Below, one piece after another: positions 1 through 8,101 of a stretch of 11,210 nt of DNA. Positions within the stretch are counted from its first letter, which is position 1; every line of letters starts with the position of its first letter. Made by a program: the position numbers and the translations under genes. Under the pieces are notes generated by a model, which searched no databases, had not been told where the DNA came from, and was given only the letters and a program-made list of their open reading frames with translations. The stretch is from Myxococcales bacterium (lineage in GTDB: Bacteria > Myxococcota > Myxococcia > Myxococcales > Myxococcaceae): assembly GCA_009885595.1 (NCBI GenBank), contig VFKJ01000789.1, forward strand, positions 1-11,210. Direction: 5' to 3'.

Positions 1-1
1 C

Positions 2-718
2 GCCTCCAGCATGGGCGCGCTGCGAGCGGCCGAGCTGCCCGGAGTCATCACCCCCATCGGCGAGATCGCGCGCCGCTTCGTCACCGGCGAGTGGAACGAC
101 GACGCGGCGGTGGCGCTGCTCCACGCCGACGCCTCTCACGGCTTCAAGCCGCTCACGGTGCCCTGGGTGAACGTCTGGGCCACCGCGCGAGCACTCTCCC
201 GTTCACGAGGGCGTGCGCTCCTCGCCGCTGCCGACTCGCAGTTCTACCAAGCACGGACCTGGGCCTCGCTCTTCGATCAGCTCGGCTGGGCCCAGGAGGT
301 GCGAGCGCGCGTGCTCGCGGCCGCGGTCGATCTCAAGGCCCTCGACGCCCGCGCCTGCCTGCAGGCCGCCGCCCGCCTGCGCCCTGCCAAGCCCCTGCCT
401 GCGCCCGCGCGGCTCTCCTCTTTCGTCAGGCGTACCCGCCTGTCCGCCCAGGGCGCGCGGGGCCAGTCCGACGAAGGCGTGAAGACGCTGCTGTTGGCGG
501 ACTTCGCCCGACAGGCCGGCCTGGTCGCGCCGCCCGCCCTGGTGGCCCGCTGGCGCAAGCGGCTCTCCGGTCCCTTCGCGGCCGATCAATTGGCGGCGTG
601 GGCAGAGGCGCTCGCGCTGGAAGAGCTCGTGCTCAGCGCGCCGGAATATTTCGTCGCGGACGGGCCCTCCCAGCTCGAGGGAGCGGCCCTGAGGGCTGCG
701 CTCCAGAAGGGTCGCTGA
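2..718 (+). CDS. TfuA-like protein, 3' part (start outside window)
   Basis: The reading frame is open from the first bases of the window (Ala-Ser-Ser before the first Met), so the gene starts to the left and the ATG at 11 is internal. The residues ASSMGALRAAEL are the hallmark of the TfuA-like family, normally found mid-domain, and they are followed by the expected family features: an acidic 'GEWNDDAAVALLHAD' stretch, 'PLTVPWVNVWAT', and a Tyr-x-x-Arg-Thr-Trp motif (YQARTW). The visible part is 238 residues, so the N-terminal third or so of the domain is missing while a long Ala/Leu-rich helical C-terminal extension is present. Family knowledge: TfuA proteins act with YcaO enzymes, for example in thioamide formation in the methanogen methyl-CoM reductase and in ribosomal peptide natural products. 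No YcaO lies in the window; it could lie immediately upstream. The family call is firm, the substrate unknown. The gene ends 58 bases before the next one. Confidence 0.85.
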   Translation, partial: ASSMGALRAAELPGVITPIGEIARRFVTGEWNDDAAVALLHADASHGFKPLTVPWVNVWATARALSRSRGRALLAAADSQFYQARTWASLFDQLGWAQEVRARVLAAAVDLKALDARACLQAAARLRPAKPLPAPARLSSFVRRTRLSAQGARGQSDEGVKTLLLADFARQAGLVAPPALVARWRKRLSGPFAADQLAAWAEALALEELVLSAPEYFVADGPSQLEGAALRAALQKGR

Positions 719-776
719 ACGCAGCTTCTGCACGCGGCGAGCGCCCCTCGGTGCGCATGGGTATGCTCGAAGCGCC

Positions 777-1706
777 TTGCGCATCGTCAGCTACAACGTT
801 CGCTACTTCGGTCACGGCCTCAAGGGCTTGGCGAGCACTGCCGCCTCGAAGCGCCGCATCGCCGACGCGCTGGCCGCCCTTCACCCGTTGCCCGACCTGG
901 TCGCGCTGCAGGAAGTGGAGACCAGCTCCCTTCGCGCGGGGCTCGCTCACCGCGGCGCCCACCCGGCCGAGACCCAGCTCGACGCGTTCCTTCGCCACCT
1001 CGGGGACGACTTCAAGCGCCGCGGCCAGGTGATGCCGTACCGGGCCTGGTACTTCCCGGCCCACGTGTACCGCCTGGGGCCCATCAAGCTCTACACCACC
1101 GGCCTCGCGATGCTGGTGAACTGCCAGCGCCTCGAGGTGATCGAGGACAACGGTCACCGCCCGCACCACATCACGCACCACCGCAACGAGGGCCTCAGGA
1201 AGGTGAAGCAGACGCGCATCGCCGCGCACCTGCGCCTCGAAGACTTGCAGGGGCGCCGCTTTCACCTCTTCAACACGCACCTCTCGTTGCCCACGCCCTG
1301 GGCGCGCGAGTTCTGGAGCCAGCCGGGGAAGATGGGCTTCGGACAGAACCAGGTCGCCGAGGCGCACGCGGTGGCGCACTACGCGCAGTCGATCGCGAAG
1401 CACGAGCCCTACCTGCTGGTGGGCGACTTCAACACCGCGCCGATGACGCCGGTGTACCGCTACCTCACCGAGGACGCGAAGCTGCGCGGCGCGCAGGAGC
1501 AGCTCAAGCAGCTCGATCCCGAGCGACCCGACGCCTTCGCGACCGCCGGCTTCATGCACCTGCGCATGCACCTCGATCACGTGTTCGCGTCAGGCAAGCT
1601 CGAGTTCCTCGATCTCAAGGGCACGCACACGTTCGGAGATCGCGCGAGCCCCTTCAGCGGGCTGTCGGATCACGTGCCGCTGATCGCCACCTTCGACGTC
1701 GGCTGA
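777..1706 (+). CDS. Endonuclease/exonuclease/phosphatase-family hydrolase
   Basis: A 309-residue protein with every landmark of the EEP (DNase I-like, Mg-dependent phosphodiesterase) fold in order: SYNVRYF with Asn7, LVALQEVE with metal-binding Glu46, FNTH with Asn166/His168, GDFN with Asp217/Asn219, HLDHVF near 265-270, and the C-terminal SDH (297-299) with catalytic His299. The start is the TTG at 777, because 'MRIVSYNVRYF' places the first beta strand exactly at the N terminus and no ATG or GTG is in frame nearby. There is no good Shine-Dalgarno; a TATGCT at 762-767 could be a -10 box, which would make the message nearly leaderless. There is no signal peptide, so it is probably cytoplasmic. 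The family covers nucleases, phosphoinositide phosphatases and sphingomyelinases, and the sequence alone does not decide the substrate. Its 3' end overlaps the convergent phosphoesterase gene by 37 bases. Confidence 0.9.
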   Translation: MRIVSYNVRYFGHGLKGLASTAASKRRIADALAALHPLPDLVALQEVETSSLRAGLAHRGAHPAETQLDAFLRHLGDDFKRRGQVMPYRAWYFPAHVYRLGPIKLYTTGLAMLVNCQRLEVIEDNGHRPHHITHHRNEGLRKVKQTRIAAHLRLEDLQGRRFHLFNTHLSLPTPWAREFWSQPGKMGFGQNQVAEAHAVAHYAQSIAKHEPYLLVGDFNTAPMTPVYRYLTEDAKLRGAQEQLKQLDPERPDAFATAGFMHLRMHLDHVFASGKLEFLDLKGTHTFGDRASPFSGLSDHVPLIATFDVG

Positions 1707-2713
1707 AGCAGCTCGCGGCGGTCGAGATCGAACAGCTGGTAGCCGGCGGCCGGCCCGTGGTTCATCCCTGCGTCGAGGAAGTAGAGGCGCGCGTCGGCCG
1801 GGGTGCCGCGGGCGTAGCGCACCTGCTCCCCGTCGATCTGCAGCGCGCGCAGCACGCCGTCCTCCGCTGGCTCGGCGTCGGCCCAGTCGCCCAGCAGCTC
1901 GCGGCACTTCTTGTCCCGAATGTGACCGATCGCCTGCGGGAACGCGGCCGGCAACCCGCGGGGATCGAAGCGCCGGCGCGGCGGGCCGTGGAACTGGGGA
2001 TCGGCCGAGGGCACCGCGGGCCGATGAAAGAGCACGCCCCGCGCGACGCCGCCTGTGAGTGAGCCGGGCTGGTGGAGCGGGGTGAGCGCGAGCGGTCCTT
2101 CCTTCCACGCCTGCACCCGCTGCCGCAGAAACGCGTTCAGGCTCGCCGCGGCCTCCTGCGCGTCTCGTGGCACCGCGCCCACGAGCGCGAAGTCTTCTTC
2201 GGTGACGCCCGCGTGCACCAGCAACAGCCCCGCGTGGGCGTGCGCCAGCACCAGCCGCCCGCTGCGCAGCAACCCCGTCACCAGCTCGCGCTGCGCCGCC
2301 GAGTAGCAGCTGAAGTCGCGGGCCAGGCACTCGGCGTCGGGCACGTGGGGGTAGCGCTCCACGAAGCGGCGAGAGGCCTCCGGGTCGGGTTTGCCGTCCT
2401 GGTACGCCCCCATCGCCATCGCCCAGGCCGCCTCGAAGGCCGCGTCGTCGGCGAACGGATACAGCTCACCCACCCGCGCGAGATCGTGGTTCCCCGCGAG
2501 CATGATCACCTGCTCCGGCGGATGCGAGGCGAGCCACTTCACCAGGGCGATCGCGTCGTCGGTCGCCCGCTTCCGATCGCTGGGCGGGCCCCAATCGAAG
2601 TGATCGCCCATCGAGACCAGCTGCACGTCTGCGCGCAGCCGGCCGTGTTCGAGCAGCCCGTGATGATCGAGCACCCCTCGCACCGTCTCGAACGGTGCCT
2701 GGGGATCGCCCAT
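1670..2713 (-). CDS. Calcineurin-like metallophosphoesterase
   Basis: A binuclear-metal phosphoesterase of 347 residues from the ATG at 2713. Motifs in order: GDPQAP (2-7, in place of the usual GD-x-H-G), MGDHFDWG (35-42) with metal-bridging Asp37, AGNHD (73-77) with Asn75 and His76, HAHAG/VHAG (158-169) with His167, then a C-terminal FPQAIGHIR matching the late G-H metal motif. The first-motif His is replaced by Gln. The start is doubtful. The ATG leaves no room for beta strand 1, yet the codons just upstream read Ala-Leu-Leu-His-Val-Ala, a good strand 1. Those codons contain two CTGs (2728 and 2725), and a GGAG lies 9 bases before the first. They sit directly after the stop of the acyl-CoA synthetase, in the same frame, so the protein probably starts at CTG and has about 352 residues. 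It is likely co-transcribed with and translationally coupled to that gene. The substrate (protein, nucleotide or other phosphate ester) cannot be told. Confidence 0.85.
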   Translation of the reverse strand: MGDPQAPFETVRGVLDHHGLLEHGRLRADVQLVSMGDHFDWGPPSDRKRATDDAIALVKWLASHPPEQVIMLAGNHDLARVGELYPFADDAAFEAAWAMAMGAYQDGKPDPEASRRFVERYPHVPDAECLARDFSCYSAAQRELVTGLLRSGRLVLAHAHAGLLLVHAGVTEEDFALVGAVPRDAQEAAASLNAFLRQRVQAWKEGPLALTPLHQPGSLTGGVARGVLFHRPAVPSADPQFHGPPRRRFDPRGLPAAFPQAIGHIRDKKCRELLGDWADAEPAEDGVLRALQIDGEQVRYARGTPADARLYFLDAGMNHGPAAGYQLFDLDRRELLQPTSKVAISGT

Positions 2714-2731
2714 CGCGACGTGCAGCAGGGC

Positions 2732-4528
<1,797 letters not shown>

Positions 4529-4561
4529 CTACGGCTCCGTGGAGAAGGTGGGGGCGGCGCG

Positions 4562-4577
4562 CACACTTTACGGGCCA
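4562..4577 (-). promoter_or_regulatory. Possible sigma-54 promoter upstream of the acyl-CoA ligase gene
   Basis: Reading the minus strand from 4577 gives TGGCCCG, then TAAA, then GTGTG. Against the sigma-54 consensus TGGCACG-N4-TTGCA, the -24 element matches six of seven positions and the spacing is right, but the -12 element has GT where GC is normal. Transcription would begin near 4551, leaving an untranslated leader of roughly 20 bases before the ATG at 4528. It lies downstream of the EF-G terminator, where a promoter is needed. This is a weak match; an ordinary promoter is not excluded. Confidence 0.25.
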
Positions 4578-4580
4578 GAA

Positions 4581-4617
4581 ACGAAGAAGCCAGCCCTCCG
4601 TGAGGAGAGCTGGCTTC
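4581..4617 (-). terminator. Intrinsic terminator of the EF-G gene
   Basis: A nine-base-pair perfect stem (GAAGCCAGC at 4586-4594 against GCTGGCTTC at 4609-4617) continues, after one mismatch, into four further pairs (4596-4599 with 4604-4607) closed by a four-base loop. On the minus strand the hairpin is followed by the T-rich TTCGTTTCTGG. It sits about 25 bases past the EF-G stop codon and before the acyl-CoA ligase gene, as expected for a Rho-independent terminator that separates the two minus-strand units. Confidence 0.8.
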
Positions 4618-4641
4618 GAGGCCACGAAGGGCGCTTTCGAC

Positions 4642-6777
4642 TTACTTGCGGGCGGCCGCTTCGGCGGCGTTCTTGTCCCGGAAGTTCTTCATCATCGTCT
4701 CCTGCTCGCCCTTGGGGACGGCCGCGTACTTGGCGAACTCCATCGAGAACTCCGCCTTGCCCTGCGTGCCCGAGCGCAAGTCCGTCGAGTAGCCGAACAT
4801 GGTGTTGAGCGGCACCTCGGCGACCACGGTGACGTGGCCCTCGGCGGTGCCCGTCTCGAGGATCATGCCGCGGCGCTGGTTGACCTGGCCGACGACCGAG
4901 CCCTGGAACTCCGCGGGGGCGCGGACTTCGACCTTCATGATGGGCTCCATCACCACGGGCTTGGCCTGCGCGTAGCCTTCACGGAAGGCCATGATCGCGG
5001 CCATCTTGAACGCCTGCTCGCTGGAGTCGACGTCGTGGTACGCGCCGTCGTTGATCACGCAGCGAATGCCCACCACCGGGAAGCCGATGAGCGAGCCCTT
5101 CTTGATCGCCTCGAGGAAGCCCTTCTCGATGCCGGGGATGTATTCCTTGGGGATGGTGCCGCCGACCGTCTCGTTGACGAACTCGTACTGCTCGACGGCG
5201 TCGCTGGGCAGCGGCTCCATGTAGCCGCACACGCGGGCGAACTGGCCGGAGCCGCCCGTCTGCTTCTTGTGCGTGTAGGCGAACTCACCGCGCTGGGTGA
5301 TGGTCTCGCGGTAGGCGACCTGGGGCTTGCCCGAGACGACCTCGCAGTCGTACTCGCGGCGCATGCGCTCCATGTAGATGTCGAGGTGGAGCTCGCCCAT
5401 GCCGCTGATGATGGTCTGCGCCGACTCTTCGTCGCGGCGCACGCGGAAGGTGGGATCTTCACGGGTGAAGCGGCTGAGCGCCTTGCTGAAGTTCGCCTCG
5501 CCGGTGCGGTCCTTGGGCGAGACGGCCAGCGAGATCACCGCGTCAGGCACGTGCATCGAGGTCAGCGTGTAGTTGACGGTGGAGTCCGAGAAGCTGTCGC
5601 CGGACGTCGCCTCGACGCCGTAGAAGGCCACGATGTCGCCGGCCTTGGCCTCGTTGAGCTCTTCGCGGCGATCGGAGTGCATGCGGAACATGCGGGGCAC
5701 GCGCTCTTTGCGCTGGCCGCGCGAGTTGTTGATGATGGTGTCGCCCATCTTCACGGTGCCCTGGTAGATGCGGAAGTAGGTCAGCTGGCCGTACTGATCC
5801 TGCTGGAGCTTGAAGGCCAGGCCCACGAAGGGCATCGAGAAGTCGGACTTGAGGATGACCTTGGCCTCGGCGTTGCGCTGGTCGAGGGCGACGTTCTCGA
5901 CTTCCGGGGGCGAGGGCAGCAGGGCGCAGACCTGGTCGAGCAGCACCTGCACGCCCTTGTTCTTGTAGGCCGAGCCGCACATCACGGGCGTCATCTTCAG
6001 CGAGATGGTGGCGCGGCGAATGGCGGCGCGCAGCTCGTCGGCAGAGACCTCTTCGCCGCCGATGAACTTCTCGGCCAGCTTGTCATCGACCTCGGCGACC
6101 ATCTCGATCATCTGCAGGCGGCGCTTCCTGGTCTCCTCGACGTACTCGGCCGGCACCGCCTCGCAGCGGACCGTCTCGCCCTTCTCGCCGTCGAAGAAGT
6201 AGGCCTTGCCGTCGACCGGGTCGATCACGCCCAGGAACTTGTCCTCGGCGCCCATGTTCACCTGGATGGGCACGGCGTGGTGGCCGAGCTTCTCCTTGAG
6301 CATGTCCACGCAGCGCAGGTAGTTCGCGCCGGCGCGGTCCATCTTGTTCACGAAGCAGATGCGGGGAACGCCGTACCGCTTCATCTGGCGGTCGACCGTG
6401 ATCGACTGGCTCTGCACGCCGGCCACCGAGTCGAGCACCAGGATCGCGCCGTCGAGCACGCGCAGCGAGCGCTCCACCTCGATGGTGAAGTCCACGTGGC
6501 CGGGGGTGTCGATGATGTTGATGTTGTGCTCTTCGACCTGGCCGAGCGAGCCGCTCCAGATCGCGTACGTCGCCGCGGACTGAATGGTGATGCCCTTCTC
6601 GCGCTCGAGATCCATCGAGTCCATCGTCGCGCCGACGCCGTCCTTGCCGCGCACTTCGTGGATTTCGCGGATCTTGCCCGTGTAGAACAGGATGCGCTCG
6701 GTGAGCGTCGTCTTGCCCGAGTCGATGTGAGCGGAGATGCCGATGTTGCGGATTCGTTCGAGGGGGATCAGAGCCAT
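4642..6777 (-). CDS. fusA: Translation elongation factor G, spdEFG1/mitochondrial-like subtype
   Basis: A GTPase of 711 residues that moves tRNAs and mRNA through the ribosome after peptide-bond formation. Visible elements: P loop AHIDSGKTT (16-24), switch I with EKGITIQSAATY, DTPGHVDF (90-97) with catalytic His94, NKMD (144-147), and GSAYKNKG for the G5 loop. Domain II (SMPFVGLAFK onward), domain III (GMGELHLDI), domain IV with the GGSGQFARV loop and domain V (GMILETG...STDLRSGTQGKAEFSMEF) follow. The wording 'GVGATMDSMDLEREKGITIQSAATY' and 'ATSGDSFSD' resembles mitochondrial EF-G1 and the spirochaete/planctomycete/deltaproteobacterial spdEFG1 group, not classical EF-G of the str operon. No rpsL, rpsG or tuf gene is adjacent. 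I chose the ATG at 6777 because MALIPLERIRNIGISAHID is the usual N terminus; a TTG at 6816 would add 13 residues without family support. There is no clear Shine-Dalgarno. Residues 75-84 carry an extra loop before the DTPG motif. Confidence 0.95.
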   Translation of the reverse strand: MALIPLERIRNIGISAHIDSGKTTLTERILFYTGKIREIHEVRGKDGVGATMDSMDLEREKGITIQSAATYAIWSGSLGQVEEHNINIIDTPGHVDFTIEVERSLRVLDGAILVLDSVAGVQSQSITVDRQMKRYGVPRICFVNKMDRAGANYLRCVDMLKEKLGHHAVPIQVNMGAEDKFLGVIDPVDGKAYFFDGEKGETVRCEAVPAEYVEETRKRRLQMIEMVAEVDDKLAEKFIGGEEVSADELRAAIRRATISLKMTPVMCGSAYKNKGVQVLLDQVCALLPSPPEVENVALDQRNAEAKVILKSDFSMPFVGLAFKLQQDQYGQLTYFRIYQGTVKMGDTIINNSRGQRKERVPRMFRMHSDRREELNEAKAGDIVAFYGVEATSGDSFSDSTVNYTLTSMHVPDAVISLAVSPKDRTGEANFSKALSRFTREDPTFRVRRDEESAQTIISGMGELHLDIYMERMRREYDCEVVSGKPQVAYRETITQRGEFAYTHKKQTGGSGQFARVCGYMEPLPSDAVEQYEFVNETVGGTIPKEYIPGIEKGFLEAIKKGSLIGFPVVGIRCVINDGAYHDVDSSEQAFKMAAIMAFREGYAQAKPVVMEPIMKVEVRAPAEFQGSVVGQVNQRRGMILETGTAEGHVTVVAEVPLNTMFGYSTDLRSGTQGKAEFSMEFAKYAAVPKGEQETMMKNFRDKNAAEAAARK

Positions 6778-6803
6778 AGCGGCGGGCCGCGTACCGAAAG
6801 CCT

Positions 6804-6834
6804 GCTTGAAACACAAGCGCTGCGCGCCTACAGA
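6804..6834 (+). promoter_or_regulatory. Predicted promoter of the Cys-motif gene, with an inverted repeat at its -35
   Basis: TTGAAA (6806-6811) and TACAGA (6829-6834) are separated by exactly 17 bases, giving five of six and three of six matches to the housekeeping -35 and -10. Transcription would begin at about 6841, one or two bases before the ATG at 6843, so the message would be leaderless; this fits the lack of a ribosome binding site there. The -35 lies in an inverted repeat, GCTTG-AAACA-CAAGC (6804-6818), whose other arm offers TTGTGT as a -35 toward the EF-G gene on the minus strand. This rests on pattern matching only. Confidence 0.4.
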
Positions 6835-6842
6835 CGCCCTGC

Positions 6843-7544
6843 ATGTCTGACGAGGCTCCCAGCGCCGGTCCCGCGGTGCCGACGTTCCAGCCTCACGAGC
6901 GGGTCTGCGGCAACTGCAAGCTGTGGCGTGCCCACTCCCTGGACGCCGCCAAGGGCTATGTGGGGAACTGCCGGCTGCAGCCCAACCGGGGGCTTTTCGT
7001 GCCCGCGGCGCCCATCTGCGATGCCTTCGTGGGGCGCAACGAGGCCGTCACCGCCACCGCCTCACCCGTGGCCGCCCGCGCCCGGGCCCTCAAGCCGATT
7101 GGTCCCCTGGTGCGGCGCTCTGATGGGCGTGAGCAGGTGGTGGACGCGCCGACGACGGTGCCGGCCGTCGACCCCTCCACGCAGATCGATTTCGAAGGAG
7201 ACAGCATGACGCGCCAGGAACTGATGGAGCTCTTTCTCGAGGCCTCGGGTCTCGCCGACGTTCAGCTCGCCGGCAAGTGGGAGGGCGGCACGGTGCGCCT
7301 CATCCCCGCCGACGAAACACTCCAGGCGAAGGACCTGCCCATCGACGCCATCTTCCACAAGGTGGTGATGGTGCGCGATCGGCTGCGCGTGCTGGAGCAG
7401 AAGATCAACACCCACCCCAAGCTGACCGACGCGGACAAGGTCGACATGCAGCAGTACGTCACCCGCTGCTACGGCTCCCTGACCACCTTCAACGTGCTGT
7501 TCAAGGAGAAGAAGGACCAGTTCGTCGGTTCGAAAGAAGAGTGA
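6843..7544 (+). CDS. Unrecognised protein with N-terminal four-Cys motif and helical C-terminal half
   Basis: A 233-residue protein that I cannot assign to a named family. Residues 22-62 hold four cysteines spaced C-x2-C-x17-C-x15-C followed by x2-Phe (CGNCKLW ... GNCRL ... ICDAF), which suggests a bound metal or iron-sulfur cluster. The spacing is close to that of high-potential iron-sulfur proteins, but there is no Tat or Sec signal, so it would be cytoplasmic. Residues 63-121 are an Ala/Pro/Thr/Val-rich linker. Residues 122-233 form a separate domain (MTRQELMELFLEASGL ... IFHKVVMVRDRLRVLEQKIN ... YVTRCYGSLTTFNVLF) that looks mostly helical. The ATG at 6843 has no ribosome binding site, consistent with a leaderless message. 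By contrast the internal ATG at 7206, in the same frame, follows a strong AAGGAG. The gene is divergent from EF-G and convergent with the ECF sigma gene (9 bases between stops). Composition matches its neighbours. Conservation in related genomes would decide its reality; the frame is clearly coding-like. Confidence 0.75.
   Translation: MSDEAPSAGPAVPTFQPHERVCGNCKLWRAHSLDAAKGYVGNCRLQPNRGLFVPAAPICDAFVGRNEAVTATASPVAARARALKPIGPLVRRSDGREQVVDAPTTVPAVDPSTQIDFEGDSMTRQELMELFLEASGLADVQLAGKWEGGTVRLIPADETLQAKDLPIDAIFHKVVMVRDRLRVLEQKINTHPKLTDADKVDMQQYVTRCYGSLTTFNVLFKEKKDQFVGSKEE
7195..7200 (+). promoter_or_regulatory. Strong internal Shine-Dalgarno before ATG 7206
   Basis: AAGGAG lies five bases before an in-frame ATG inside the four-Cys gene. 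It is the best ribosome binding site near any start in that gene and could drive a separate 112-residue product made of the C-terminal domain alone (7206-7544). Confidence 0.45.
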
Positions 7545-7553
7545 GCGCGCAGG

Positions 7554-8075
7554 TCAGGCTGGGGAGCCCTCGGGTTCGAGCTCGCCTTCCCTCATCGAGG
7601 CCATGTGCGCCATCAGCCGGGTGCGGCCGCGGTTGAGCGCGCTCTTCACCGTGCCCTCGGGCAGCCGCAGCATGCGCGCGATCTCGGGGTACGAGTAGCC
7701 GCGCAGATCACGCAGCGTCACCACCAGGCGGTGCTGCTCGGAGAGGTGCTCGAGGCCCTCGAGGAACATCTCGTGGCGCTCGTTGCCCACCGCCACCTCT
7801 TCGGGATCCACCGTGGCGCTCACCGGGCTCTCCAACCGGTCGCGGCGCTTCTTGGCGCGCAGTGAGTTGATGGAAGAGTTCACCAAGATGCGGTGAAGCC
7901 AGGTGGTGTACGCCGCCTTGCCGTCGAAGCGAACGTTCTGGCTGTAGAGGCGGGTGAAGACCTCCTGCACCACGTCCTCGGCTTCGTCGGCGTCCCTCAA
8001 GATTCTGCGGGCGATCGCCAGCGCCCTGCGGCGGTGCTGGCGGTACAGCTCGGTCATCGGGGGCAACGCGCTCAT
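7554..8075 (-). CDS. ECF-family RNA polymerase sigma factor (sigma-70 group 4)
   Basis: A 173-residue sigma factor with the two-domain ECF architecture. Region 2 spans about residues 8-78: LYRQHRRRALAIARRIL, the DEAEDVVQEVF core-binding segment (30-40), and the -10-reading stretch YTTWLHRILVN (56-66) followed by basic RAKKRR. A short acidic linker leads to region 4 (about 105-156), with LRDLRGYSYPEIARMLRLPEG and the recognition helix TVKSALNRGRTRL. It directs RNA polymerase to a dedicated promoter set. The start chosen is the ATG at 8075; the Shine-Dalgarno is weak (GGGAG about 20 bases upstream). No zinc-binding anti-sigma gene is adjacent: downstream is the convergent four-Cys gene, and upstream, on the same strand and 60 bases away, is the sigma-54 activator. 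A C-terminal tail of about 18 residues is Glu/Pro-rich and too short to be a regulatory domain. The regulon and signal are unknown. Confidence 0.92.
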   Translation of the reverse strand: MSALPPMTELYRQHRRRALAIARRILRDADEAEDVVQEVFTRLYSQNVRFDGKAAYTTWLHRILVNSSINSLRAKKRRDRLESPVSATVDPEEVAVGNERHEMFLEGLEHLSEQHRLVVTLRDLRGYSYPEIARMLRLPEGTVKSALNRGRTRLMAHMASMREGELEPEGSPA

Positions 8076-8101
8076 GGGACTTGGAAACGCCCCAACTCCC
8101 C

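Noticed and set aside
704..730. Hairpin CAGAAG ... CTTCTG spanning the TfuA stop codon
   Set aside because: It has a short six-base stem with a 15-base loop and no following T tract, so there is no case for a terminator.
6777..6816. Upstream TTG start for EF-G adding MCFKQAFGTRPAA
   Set aside because: The extension has no counterpart in the EF-G family and the ATG at 6777 gives the standard N terminus; the extra stretch overlaps the predicted promoter region.
4600..7209. A very long plus-strand open frame (869 codons) covering the whole EF-G gene on the opposite strand and running into the four-Cys gene
   Set aside because: It is the antisense mirror of a GC-rich, codon-biased gene: low-complexity Leu/Ala/His/Asp/Arg composition, no recognisable motif, while the minus strand encodes complete EF-G.
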